In this document: positions 8,694-17,159 of the stretch, one piece after another
How the letters are laid out: every line of letters begins with the position of its first letter
How positions within the stretch are numbered: the first letter of the stretch is position 1
NCBI GenBank assembly: GCA_022824965.1
Contig: JAJDYY010000006.1
Span: 1-64,000, forward strand
Source: Gammaproteobacteria bacterium
GTDB taxonomy: Bacteria; Pseudomonadota; Gammaproteobacteria; UBA4575
Direction of reading: 5' to 3'
DNA: 64,000 nucleotides
Notes under the pieces: generated by a model
Databases searched by the model: none
Told to the model about the DNA's origin: nothing
Seen by the model: the letters and a program-made list of their open reading frames with translations, nothing else
Program-made: the position numbers and the translations under genes

Positions 8694-9577
8694 CCTTGTT
8701 GGTTCGTGCTTGGAGAGATCAGATTTCTGTCATCACAGACCATGGCATTGTACATGTCATGGCTACGAGGCCGATAACTCCGTAATTCAATTTCGGGGCT
8801 TCCATCGCAAAGCGATACACTGGAAATGATAGTTTATGAATGCCTAATGGTGTTCAGTCTATTACGATGCTATGACACTACCTTCCAAGATAGACATTAT
8901 GTGCAGCTCCACATAACGCTTATGTTGGTTGGCAGGGTTGATTTTGTCGCTGATCGCCCAATATCACAGATGGAGCATCGAGATGCCATGCCGATCTGCT
9001 ATCTGAAACCTAGGGCAATGCGGATGCCGTGAATGCAGCCTTCGCTGCACTGCTGGATAGCATACGGAGCGGAACTTCACATCAAAGGTTTGTCAGCACC
9101 CATACGCTGAACCGAGCACGACGATTAAGGTGCGCAGAGATTCCCATGCAATGGTGCGCACTCTTTCCTTTTTCCGGCGCTTTTCATATACCTTATGACT
9201 AACCCAGAGAGCCACTCCGGCTGCAGATATTACGCTTAAAATGGATAAATATTTTTTATTCATGCTGTCCAGCATACTTTGAAGCAGACGGCCTTACAAT
9301 CTACAAAAACAGGTGAGAGAAAGAAAGTATTATCCAGTTTGCACTTTAGTGGATGCCAACGTGTCACTCCTGCGTTTCACTTTGTTCACCAAGGAGTGAC
9401 TCGGCTGGGTGCCGAGTTGGAGTACACGGAGAGCAGTCGAAGGGTGCTTGTTGTTGCGGTGAATTTGATCGCGCTGCATTCGGTGTGGGGGTCCTCCCGG
9501 AACCAACCGAGGCCTGTACAGTGATCCAGCGGATCGGGCCCGCAGCAGGAAGAATGTCTGTCAGGGGGCTTTGTCGC
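8694..9577. other. Non-coding or degenerate stretch between restriction gene and integrase
   Basis: About 880 bases lie between the divergent sides of the restriction gene and the integrase gene 3' end. No open frame here has recognisable content. It contains a perfect 6-bp stem with a CTTC loop at 9034-9049 (TGCAGC/GCTGCA). The promoter of the restriction operon should lie at its left end. Composition rises in GC from about 9380, so it may be a patchwork of gene remnants. No second copy of the tRNA-Arg 3' end was found. Confidence 0.4.
9093..9275 (-). CDS. Possible small single-membrane-segment protein
   Basis: A 60-residue frame, or 56 residues from the second Met (MNKKYLSILSVISAAGVALW), has a short basic N-terminus, a hydrophobic segment and then a strongly basic stretch (KVYEKRRKKERVR). 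This would suit a one-pass inner-membrane peptide. The ribosome-binding site is weak, no family was recognised, and the surrounding DNA looks degenerate, so it may be chance. Confidence 0.25.
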   Translation of the reverse strand: MLDSMNKKYLSILSVISAAGVALWVSHKVYEKRRKKERVRTIAWESLRTLIVVLGSAYGC

Positions 9578-10813
9578 CTAACCGTTTGCCACCTTGGAGA
9601 AGATCGGGATCACCTTGCCTGAGACCCGCATCTCGTCGAGGTAATCGGCCCACCACTGCATCATGGTCCTGCGCTCGTCCAGATAGCGGGCGTGGTAGGT
9701 GTAGGCGGCCCGTACACTGTTTCGCTCCTTGTGGGCGAGCTGGCGCTCGATGGCGTCTGGATTGAAGCCGGACTCGTTTAGAATTGAGGAGGCCGTGGCC
9801 CGGAAGCCATGCGGCACCGCTTTGCTCTTGCCTTCATGATTTCCGTCATAGCCCAGCTTGAAGATGGCCCGACGCATGGTGTTGTCCGACATCTCTCGGG
9901 AGCGGTCGCGCTCGGAGGGAAACACCAGATCGTATTTGCCGGTCATGCCATGCAACAACTCAATGAGCTCCAGGGCCTGTCGGGACAACGGCACCAGGTG
10001 TTCATTTCGCATCTTCATGCGGCCTGCAGGTACACGCCATACCTTGTCATCCAAATCAAACTCCTCCCATTTAGCCCCACGCAACTCGCCGGACCGCACA
10101 AATGTCAGCAACAACAGCTTGATGGAACGCTGGGTCAGCAACCGACCACGGTCGCTGTAGGTCTCCAGCGCCCTCAGAAACTCCGGCAGTTCCTCTCTTG
10201 GAAGGGAGGCCCAGTGCCGGACCTTGCGCGGCCTGACAATGCCATCCAGGTCCCCAGCAGGATTGCTGGTAGCGATGCCCCGCTGAACCGCATAGCGACA
10301 CACAGCACTGATTGTCTGCTTCACCCGGTTGGCCATGTCCAAAGCGCCACGAGCCTCGATCTTTCGAACCGTAGCTATGACTCGCTTGGGAGTGATCTCA
10401 TCAATGTATAGATTACCCAAGCCCCGGAAAACATTGTTTTCCAGCCACCTGAGTACCCGAACAGCATGCTTGGGCGTCCATGTATCCTTGCTGTGCTCCC
10501 ACCATTGACGCGCGACAGCCTCAAAGTCGTCCACCTGCATGGCCTGCTTCTCTTCCTTGCGGACCTCGCTAGGGTTGCGATCATTCTCAAGATGAATCCT
10601 GGCTTGCCTGCGTTTTTCCCTAGCATCCTTGAGGCTTACCCTGGGATAAACCCCCAATGCCAGGGTGTTGCGCTTGCCGCGAAAGCGATAATCCAAGCGC
10701 CAATATTTGCTGCCATTTACCTTAACGAGCAGATACATGCCGCCACCGTCCGTCATTTTGAAGTCACGAGAACGAGGCTTTGCGGCCTTAATTTGCATGT
10801 TTGTCAGTGCCAT
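9578..10813 (-). CDS. P4-type tyrosine integrase
   Basis: The protein has 411 residues from MALTNMQIKAAKPRSRDFK, the usual N-terminus of this family; a longer frame to 10882 adds 23 unlikely residues. The DUF4102-type arm-binding domain comes first (DGGGMYLLV, YRFRGKRNTLALG), then a SAM-like core-binding domain, then the catalytic domain. Catalytic residues are visible: RSGELRGAKW (Arg), HGFRATAS (His-x-x-Arg), HKERNSVRAAYTYH (His and the nucleophile Tyr). The gene sits about 180 bases from a tRNA-Arg gene, the normal target of such enzymes. It probably catalyses excision and integration of the island to its left. The repeated ACCGTCAA/ACCGTCAT bases upstream (about 10816-10865) may be arm sites. 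Confidence 0.9.
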   Translation of the reverse strand: MALTNMQIKAAKPRSRDFKMTDGGGMYLLVKVNGSKYWRLDYRFRGKRNTLALGVYPRVSLKDAREKRRQARIHLENDRNPSEVRKEEKQAMQVDDFEAVARQWWEHSKDTWTPKHAVRVLRWLENNVFRGLGNLYIDEITPKRVIATVRKIEARGALDMANRVKQTISAVCRYAVQRGIATSNPAGDLDGIVRPRKVRHWASLPREELPEFLRALETYSDRGRLLTQRSIKLLLLTFVRSGELRGAKWEEFDLDDKVWRVPAGRMKMRNEHLVPLSRQALELIELLHGMTGKYDLVFPSERDRSREMSDNTMRRAIFKLGYDGNHEGKSKAVPHGFRATASSILNESGFNPDAIERQLAHKERNSVRAAYTYHARYLDERRTMMQWWADYLDEMRVSGKVIPIFSKVANG

Positions 10814-10989
10814 TTGACGGTACATTTCTATAATTGAACCATAGATACCGTCAAAAATACCGTCATTATCTCTGGCTGTCAATAACTCCTATCGGACGTC
10901 ATAAAACAACATGTATCACTTAAGGTATTATTTATAGAGGGCTTTATAGACATCACAGGACACTCTCGGTCTTTACCGGATAGTTGAAA

Positions 10990-11066
10990 TGGTGCGCCTG
11001 GCAGGACTCGAACCTGCAACCCTCGGCTTAGAAGGCCGATGCTCTATCCGGTTGAGCTACAGGCGC
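10990..11066 (-). tRNA. tRNA-Arg (anticodon TCT)
   Basis: A complete cloverleaf reads on the minus strand. The acceptor GCGCCTG pairs with CAGGCGC, the anticodon stem is TCGGC/GCCGA with loop CTTCTAA (anticodon TCT), the T-loop is GTTCGAGTC, and CCA is encoded. Its 3' end faces the integrase, so it is the likely attachment site of the genomic island. Confidence 0.95.
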
Positions 11067-11111
11067 ACGGCACAAGGCGCCACTAGTGTAGCACCTCGGT
11101 CTGCCCGGGGT

Positions 11112-11830
11112 TCATGCCCGAACCGGGACACCGGCAGGTCGCTGCAGGAACAGGTAGATCGCCGCAGAAGTCCCGGAGGAACCCAACAGGACGCTCATGA
11201 TGACGATCTGGTCTTGACGGCAATCAGGGGCGAGACCCCGGACAGGATCTGCCCGGTCATCATTCCCGGAAAAGCGACCAGGCCGACGGCAAAAAACGTG
11301 TTGATCGAAGGAATAAGTGCTGCCGTGAAAGCGCTGTTGCGAGCGCGGACATAGTCCGGTGCTGCAGCCATGTCGGACTCGAAACGTTCTGCTGCGAGGC
11401 TCACCGTGTTCATGGCATTGGAGAAGATCATGCCCGCCAGCGGGATGACATACTGCGGCTGATACCAGTAGTCGATCTGGAGCACGGCAAAGGTGGTCAG
11501 CGCCAGCGTCGATACCCCGCCTACAGAAATTCCGAACAGCGCCTTTGCAAACTGGTCTGCGCTCTTCTGTCTGAGCGGGCGCAATGCGATCCAGCTCGCC
11601 GCCAGCAGCATCAAGGCCAGTACGATAACCACGATGCCGGCGTGATCCAGTGCAAAAATCGAGGTCAGCACATAGCCGATCGCGGTCAGTTGGACCAGCA
11701 TCCTGGCCGTTGCATACAGGACCGTCCTGCTCTTCAACGACCACATAACGAGTATTGCAATCACCACCAAGATCGGGATCAGCGCGATTGCCAGATTCAC
11801 CACTCCAATTTCATATATGGTAAGTTTCAT
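11112..11830 (-). pseudogene. fetB: FetB-like (UPF0014) membrane permease, frameshifted near the 3' end
   Basis: The main frame (11195-11830) encodes several membrane segments and family-typical stretches such as LTAIGYVLTSIF, SNAMNTVSLAAERF, FPGMMTGQILSG and SPLIAV. It then ends in an unrelated TRSSS tail. The expected C-terminus, QIVIMSVLLGSSGTSAAIYL, continues in another frame to 11112. Restoring one base near 11210 rejoins them. FetB is the membrane part of an ABC exporter linked to iron homeostasis; no FetA ATPase gene is adjacent. The last membrane segment would be lost, so the product is probably inactive unless the break is a sequencing error. Confidence 0.7.
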
Positions 11831-11878
11831 AGCCTAATCCACCCTGAATAACATTGGATCCGTTCACATCACTGGGAT

Positions 11879-12787
11879 TTGTCCGCTTCACGGACACAGG
11901 TATGCCCACCCGCCAGACTGACAGAACACTTGTTTAAATTCCTGCTCAAAGCCCTCGCCCACCTGCCCCTGCCCGTATTGTATGGGCTGTCGGGGCCGCT
12001 ATATCTGTTGGTATTCTATATTTTGCGCTTCAGGAGAAAAGTCGCCGAAGACAATATCCGCAACTCGTTCCCGGAACTTGGCGCGGCCGAGCAAGCGGCG
12101 CTGCTGAAGGACCATTACCGGATGCTTTGCGATGTCGCGCTTGAGATCACGCGAAGCCTGGCCATGGCACCCGCCACGCTGGAGCGCCACGTGAGCTTCA
12201 CCAACCTAGAGGTCGTTCAGCGGGAGCTGCAGCAGAACCAGACCGTGCTGCTGGCGATGGCCCACCATTGCAACCCGGTGTGGGCGATACTGGCCTCGGG
12301 CCAGCAACTCGGAATTGCGGTGGATGGTATCTACAAGCCACCGCACGTGGCCTGGCTGGACGAACTGACCTTGGAATCCCTGTCCCGTTTCAAGCTCACC
12401 CCGGTTCCCGCAAAAACCTGCATCGCCACGCTGCTTCGACGCTCATCCAGCACGCGTGCGGTGGCCATCGTGGCAGACCAGGCCCCAAGGCGCAGCGACA
12501 AGGCCTACTGGACCCAGTTCATGCGCCAGGATACGCCCTTTTACCTGGGCCTTGAAAAAATTGCCCAGCTGTTCAAGTACCCGGTATTTTTCATGGACCT
12601 CAAGCGCACCGGACGCGGCTACTACGAGGCCAGCTTCAAACCGCTCGCCGCACCACCCTACGACAAGCATTCGCACGCCATCTCAGAAAGCTTTGCCAGG
12701 GCTGTTGAGGAGCAGATCCAGCACTCCCCGCAGGACTGGCTGTGGACCCACCGCAGGTGGAAGCGGGAAAAACCGCTATACGACTGA
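11879..12787 (+). CDS. LpxL/HtrB-type lysophospholipid acyltransferase family protein with atypical catalytic motif
   Basis: The product has 302 residues and starts at a TTG. A hydrophobic N-terminal segment (about 28-50) is followed by the family's acyltransferase region, with EDNIRNSFPEL, VAIVADQAPRR and WLWTHRRWKREKP, all typical of lipid A/lysophospholipid acyltransferases. The usual HX4(D/E) catalytic motif is AHHCNPVW here. Counting five residues on from either His (129 or 130) gives Val or Trp, not an acid, so the enzyme may be inactive or may use another residue. It converges with, and overlaps by 12 bases, an AMP-ligase/ACP fusion gene that could supply its acyl donor. That link is inference. 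Confidence 0.75.
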   Translation: MSASRTQVCPPARLTEHLFKFLLKALAHLPLPVLYGLSGPLYLLVFYILRFRRKVAEDNIRNSFPELGAAEQAALLKDHYRMLCDVALEITRSLAMAPATLERHVSFTNLEVVQRELQQNQTVLLAMAHHCNPVWAILASGQQLGIAVDGIYKPPHVAWLDELTLESLSRFKLTPVPAKTCIATLLRRSSSTRAVAIVADQAPRRSDKAYWTQFMRQDTPFYLGLEKIAQLFKYPVFFMDLKRTGRGYYEASFKPLAAPPYDKHSHAISESFARAVEEQIQHSPQDWLWTHRRWKREKPLYD

Positions 12788-14716
12788 ATCTCGGCCCTGC
12801 AGAAACTTCGCCAGGTCGGCAATGCTGGGATGCTCGACCAGGTCCGTGATCGCCAGCACACCCGGATACAGGTCATCCAGACCTGAGTGAATCTCGACCA
12901 GTGCCAGCGAGTCCGCCCCGATCTCAAGCAGATTGTCATGGATTGCAAACTGCCTGTCCGGCAGGGCATCCCGGCAGATAGCAAGAATGGCATTCACGGT
13001 CTCCCCTTGAGGGTCCTGTGCATCGCCCGGGTCAGCCTGCTCAAGTTCTGCAGCCAGCCGGTCCAGGATATCGTCATAGGCGCCGGCCAGGTATTCATCG
13101 GCCAATGCAGAACGCTGGATCTTGCCACTTGTGGTTTTCGGAATCCGGCTGACCGGGATAACATGGCGCACCTCGATGGCCAGACTTTCGCTGACAGTCG
13201 CGATCACTTGCGAACGAATTGCCAGAAAATTCTGCAGGTCGCCCTTGTGCAGGACGAAGACCAGCACTTCCTCCATTTCATCCTGCCGGGATGACACCCC
13301 TGCCACCACCACCTTACCCAGTTCCACCTCCCCGGCTTCACACAACACCTCCTCGAGGTCATGGGGATAGTAGTTCTGGCCGTGCACGAACAGCACTTCC
13401 TTGTACCGCCCCGTGACATACAGCACCTTGTTCTGCACGAACCCCAGATCCCCGGTATCCAGCCAGTCGCCATCAAAGAGGCTGCCATCGTCCCCCAGAA
13501 CCTGCTCGGTGACATTTTTCCCACAAATGTGGATGTGCCCGATGCGCCCCTCGGGCTGGGCACGGGCCTCAGAGTCGCTGATGCGCACGCTGCAGTGGGT
13601 AATGGGTTCACCGACACCGACCAGAGCCACCGTGTCCGGCCCCCGTTGCGGACTCAGGACCGCGTCCGCACCGACGGAAAGTGAATTTCGGTGCACATGT
13701 ACGACGTTCAGCTCGGCGCCAACTTCCGGAAAGCTGACAGCCAGGCTGGCCTCGGCCAGGCCATAGACCGGAAACATGCTCCTTGCGGACAGGCCAAAAC
13801 GGGCCATGGCCTCGGTAAACTGCCTGCAAAGGCCGACCGAGATCGGTTCTGCCCCGTTAAAGATCAGACGCACCTGCGACAGGTCGACCCCTTCCAGTCC
13901 CCTGCGATTGTAGGCCTTCAGGAAGTGCTTGAACCCGAAGTTGGGAGACCCCAGCATGCTGGCCTTTTTCCTGCTGGCCGCCGTGATCCAGTACAGCGGC
14001 CTGCGAACGAACAGGTCCGTGCGCATGATGCAGTGACTGTAATTGTTGACCACCGGACTCAGATGGAAACCAATCAGCCCCATGTCATGGGTGAGCGGCA
14101 TCCAGCAAAGACTGATGTCTTCCGGCGACATGGCCGCACACTTGCGTATGCCTTCGATATTGGCCACCAGGTTGCGGTGTTTGAGGACGATCCCTTTGGG
14201 GCTTCCCGTGGAGCCGGATGAGAACTGGATGAAGGCCACGTCCTCGGGTCCGACCCTGGCCATTTCTCCGGGCGTTGAGATGTCTGCAATGTCATCGCTC
14301 AAGAGCACCTGGCTTGGCTGCGGCCAGCGGCCGTTTGCGGATGTGCTCGATCGCAGGCGCGACAGGTTCTTTCGGTCCGTGTACAAAAATGCGGCATTGC
14401 CCAGCTGGGCGGCAACGTTGAGAACCTTCTGCCGGTGCTGGTCACTGATACCGACGGCAAGGGGAACCGGAATGATGCCTCCGAACTGGCAGGCCCAGAA
14501 CACGTCGACAAACTGCCGGTTGTCATTCAGAAAGAGGATCAGGTGATCGCCCTTGCCGATGCCTTGCTGCTGCAATACATGCAGCAATCCCAGCGCGCGC
14601 TGGAACAGGGCCTCGAAACTGATGCACTTCTCGTCTTCCTGTCCGTCGATGAAACTGACGAAACGTACTTCACTGCGATTGCATGACAGTGCTTCAGTGA
14701 GTGTATGGAATTGCAT
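12776..14716 (-). CDS. Fatty-acyl-AMP ligase fused to a C-terminal acyl carrier protein
   Basis: The product has 646 residues from MQFHTLTEAL; the frame is open to 14830, but the extra residues look non-coding. The adenylation domain shows FSSGSTGSPKG (165-175), YGLAEASLAVSF, DTGDLGF, GRYKEVLFVHGQNYYP and TTSGKIQRSALA. The style is that of fatty-acyl-AMP ligases. A carrier domain follows, with the phosphopantetheine site GADSLAL (Ser about 603). It should activate a fatty acid as acyl-AMP and load it on its own carrier arm. No polyketide or peptide synthase genes are near, so the receiver is probably the facing acyltransferase or a distant enzyme. Confidence 0.85.
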   Translation of the reverse strand: MQFHTLTEALSCNRSEVRFVSFIDGQEDEKCISFEALFQRALGLLHVLQQQGIGKGDHLILFLNDNRQFVDVFWACQFGGIIPVPLAVGISDQHRQKVLNVAAQLGNAAFLYTDRKNLSRLRSSTSANGRWPQPSQVLLSDDIADISTPGEMARVGPEDVAFIQFSSGSTGSPKGIVLKHRNLVANIEGIRKCAAMSPEDISLCWMPLTHDMGLIGFHLSPVVNNYSHCIMRTDLFVRRPLYWITAASRKKASMLGSPNFGFKHFLKAYNRRGLEGVDLSQVRLIFNGAEPISVGLCRQFTEAMARFGLSARSMFPVYGLAEASLAVSFPEVGAELNVVHVHRNSLSVGADAVLSPQRGPDTVALVGVGEPITHCSVRISDSEARAQPEGRIGHIHICGKNVTEQVLGDDGSLFDGDWLDTGDLGFVQNKVLYVTGRYKEVLFVHGQNYYPHDLEEVLCEAGEVELGKVVVAGVSSRQDEMEEVLVFVLHKGDLQNFLAIRSQVIATVSESLAIEVRHVIPVSRIPKTTSGKIQRSALADEYLAGAYDDILDRLAAELEQADPGDAQDPQGETVNAILAICRDALPDRQFAIHDNLLEIGADSLALVEIHSGLDDLYPGVLAITDLVEHPSIADLAKFLQGRDSVV

Positions 14717-14920
14717 AAGCCGTGCTCTGTGGGGAATGAAAGAACTGCAAATTGGCTGATAAGTCCCTGGCCAAGGTATTGTCTGCTCCGTGCCTGGAGA
14801 CCGGCGAACAGCGGGTCGCAGGTCTGTCACTGTGACCGTACGGCCCTGTGTTCGTAACCTGCGATTATGAAGGATTATCGAACGTTTGGGAAAACCCGGG
14901 CCGACGGCGGTCGACAGAAA

Positions 14921-15526
14921 TTACATTGAGAAAAGATCGGGTTCTCTTTTTTCTCTGGTCAGCCTGAGCTGGCTGTCAGGCAGCGCACGCATCATGGGTT
15001 CCAGCACGTTGCGGTCCTTCGATTCAAGCCAGTCCACATAGCAATCCTGGTCGAGTATGACGGGCATGCGATGATGTATCCTGGAAAGCATCGGGCTGGG
15101 CGCAGTGGTCAGAATACTCATGAACATCTCGCCCTTTGTGCTGATTTCATACAGACCTGCAAAAGCAAAGCCATCCCCGTCCGCGGGTTCTATCCTGTAC
15201 TTGTCGCGCCTGCCCTGCGGCTGGTTTTCATCCCATTCGAAAAACCCGCTTGCCGGAATGATGCACCGGCGCTCGCGCAATGCCTGAGCCCAGGTCTTTT
15301 TCTCCCAGGCACCGGCACTGCGGGCATTGATCAGGGGCTTGCTGGAAAAAGACCGCTTCCAGCCCCATTGCATGGAAGCGATTTCATTGCTCGTGTCCCC
15401 CCGGAACACGACATCCACCCGGTCCGCCGGACAAACCTCCGTACGCGGGGAAAATTCGATCTCGGCATCAATCAGGGCCGCAACGACCGACTCGGGAAAG
15501 CGGTCCAGCGAAAAGCGCCCACACAT
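14921..15526 (-). CDS. yedK: SOS response-associated peptidase-fold protein (YedK/HMCES family)
   Basis: The product has 201 residues and begins MCGRFSL. Cys2 becomes the catalytic N-terminal residue that bonds covalently to abasic sites in single-stranded DNA. Other family motifs are INARSAG, CIIPASGFFEW (active-site Glu) and HHRMPVIL (active-site His). The length is usual for the family. It shields abasic sites and limits strand breaks during replication. Neighbouring genes are unrelated, so it is probably transcribed on its own. No SOS box was recognised in front of it. Confidence 0.9.
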   Translation of the reverse strand: MCGRFSLDRFPESVVAALIDAEIEFSPRTEVCPADRVDVVFRGDTSNEIASMQWGWKRSFSSKPLINARSAGAWEKKTWAQALRERRCIIPASGFFEWDENQPQGRRDKYRIEPADGDGFAFAGLYEISTKGEMFMSILTTAPSPMLSRIHHRMPVILDQDCYVDWLESKDRNVLEPMMRALPDSQLRLTREKREPDLFSM

Positions 15527-15560
15527 GCTCCGGCTCCCTTCGACGGCAGTTGCAGAGAGT

Positions 15561-16097
15561 TCAGGCTGCCTTGGAGTCCGTGCAGTTGATGATCACTTCC
15601 TTGCTGACGTCGACACTTCGAACCAGCATGTCCAGCACCGGGCACTGCGCATCAACGGCAGCAGCCAGCTGCTGCAGCTGCTCCTGGGATGCCGAACTCT
15701 CGATTGTGGTCTTGTAATGGACCTTGCTGAATCCAGGAGGCACGTTCTCCTCCTTGCCCATCCCCAGCAGGCCGCGAACATCCAGGTCTCCTTCAAGACT
15801 CACCTGGCACTTCTGCAGCGGGATCCCCATTGCGGAGGCCAGGGCTACATACATGATCTCCTGGCAGGTGCCCAAAGCGGCAAGCACCAGTTCAACCGGA
15901 CTCGGGCCCAGGTCGCTTCCTCCGAATGCCGGTGGCTCATCGATCACCATGGCTGGAAATTTCCTGACGTTGGCTGAACAACGAACGTCGTCTTCCCATG
16001 CGGTGTCCACGCGGTATTTAAACTGTCCGCTTGCAGGGGATTCCGACACGCTTTCCACAATCTTTTCCACTGCTGCTTTGATATCTGCCTGACTCAT
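15561..16097 (-). CDS. OsmC/Ohr family protein
   Basis: The product has 178 residues with the OsmC fold's two redox cysteines in their normal settings: LAALGTCQEIMY, and AQCPVLD near the C-terminus. Members reduce organic hydroperoxides or act in stress and sulfur metabolism. This longer form, with GGSDLGPSPVELVLAALG, resembles the OsmC-like subgroup rather than true Ohr. It is divergent from the outer-membrane protein gene and shares a 256-base intergenic region with it. Confidence 0.85.
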   Translation of the reverse strand: MSQADIKAAVEKIVESVSESPASGQFKYRVDTAWEDDVRCSANVRKFPAMVIDEPPAFGGSDLGPSPVELVLAALGTCQEIMYVALASAMGIPLQKCQVSLEGDLDVRGLLGMGKEENVPPGFSKVHYKTTIESSASQEQLQQLAAAVDAQCPVLDMLVRSVDVSKEVIINCTDSKAA

Positions 16098-16249
16098 TTC
16101 TACCTACTCCTGTTCTGATGGGTGCAGCTGCGCTGCATGGTTGTTCTTCGATCCCCGCAGGCGCGGATCTTTTTTGTTCATCCACTATAAGACAATCTGC
16201 CGCATCTCTTCCACAGGGATGTGTAAAAGGATTATGTGGGTAAAAATCG

Positions 16250-16278
16250 TTGATTTTATGAAATCCACATCATAATTC
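16250..16278 (+). promoter_or_regulatory. Possible promoter of the outer-membrane protein gene
   Basis: TTGATT (16250-16255) is followed after 17 bases by TAATTC (16273-16278); CATAAT at 16271 is an alternative -10 with a 15-base spacer. The site lies about 75 bases before the ATG with the strong ribosome-binding site. The match is moderate only. Confidence 0.3.
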
Positions 16279-16353
16279 CCCTTATCAACACGCACTCTTA
16301 ACACGTGAATCTCTATCGTTATGGCATCAAGCCATACACGAAGGGAGATACCA

Positions 16354-17081
16354 ATGAGACTGAAGAATACAGGAGCGGGCAGGTATGCCTGCCATGTGGG
16401 AGTGCAGTGCATACGCAAGAAGAACCAAGCCACCCCCCCCCCCCACTGGCGGTGGCGGTACCACTGGCCCTGCTCATGCGCGGTGTGTTAAGTAGCGCAG
16501 GATGGGCAGGTGAGACGAATGCCGAAGAAGTTTCCTACACCTATGTCAGCCTGGAATACGAGTATTCAAACGTGCATGACGGCTCGGATGGACTGACCTA
16601 CGGCTTCAGCTTCGAAGTCGCCGACCCGATTCACATCTTCGGGGGCTGGCAGGAAAGCGACCTGGACGTCGATGAGGAAGCTGGCATCAAGGCGGACCGC
16701 GAGGGTTACCTGATCGGTGCAGGTATCAAGCAGGACATTGCCGGGGGAATGACCATGCAGTACCGGGCAGGCTATCTCAGTTCGAAAACAACGGTCAAGA
16801 TTCCAGCCCATGTCGCCCAGTTGGTAGGCAGCCCCACCAGGGTGACCGAGGACGACAGCGGCCATTATCTTGAGGTGGGAATACGGACCCTGCCCCGGCC
16901 CAAGTGGGAACTCGACGGTTTCGTTGCCGTCTTTGAAGTCGGTGATTACGACAACTCCATGGTGTTCGTCACACTGGAGCGCCGGGTGACTGAGAACCTC
17001 GGGATCAACCTCAGTTTCAAGAATACGGAAGGAGACAACGCCTCGGAAAGCTGGATCCTTGCCATGCGCTATCACCTGTAG
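16354..17081 (+). CDS. Beta-barrel-like outer-membrane protein, out of frame at a C12 tract (putative phase-variable gene)
   Basis: An ATG at 16354 has a strong ribosome-binding site (AAGGGAG, 16340-16346) and encodes MRLKNTGAGRYACHVG. It runs into 12 consecutive C (16433-16444), after which this frame soon stops. The true body is one base off: a signal-peptide core (LAVAVPLALLMRGVLSSAGWA), then about 190 residues of short alternating strands (SYTYVSLEYEYSNVH, GLTYGFSFEVAD, ESWILAMRYHL). These suggest a small barrel with a surface role. Thirteen or ten C would restore the frame, so this copy reads as OFF. A GTG at 16305 is in frame with the body but lacks a ribosome-binding site. No family was recognised. 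Confidence 0.65.
16433..16444 (+). repeat. Homopolymer of 12 C inside the signal-peptide coding region
   Basis: Twelve uninterrupted C lie between the start codon with the strong ribosome-binding site and the hydrophobic core of the signal peptide. Slippage by one base would switch the downstream frame. Long C/G tracts in this position are the classic layout of phase-variable surface genes. Miscounting by the sequencing method is the main alternative. Confidence 0.9.
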
Positions 17082-17101
17082 GGTACCTGGAGTGCTGGAA
17101 T

Positions 17102-17133
17102 ACACGGGGTCCACTACCACGGGCACCCCGTGT
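17102..17133. terminator. Hairpin between convergent genes, possible bidirectional terminator
   Basis: ACACGGGGT (17102-17110) and ACCCCGTGT (17125-17133) form a perfect 9-bp stem with a 14-base loop, between the ends of the outer-membrane protein gene and the SulP gene. A clear T-run is missing on both sides, so termination is likely but not certain. Confidence 0.5.
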
Positions 17134-17159
17134 TCCTGCCGGACCCTTCACTTTCGGAA

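Noticed and set aside
8605..9032. Two plus-strand frames in the gap behind the restriction gene
   Set aside because: Composition and codon use are irregular, and the first overlaps the antisense of the restriction gene start.
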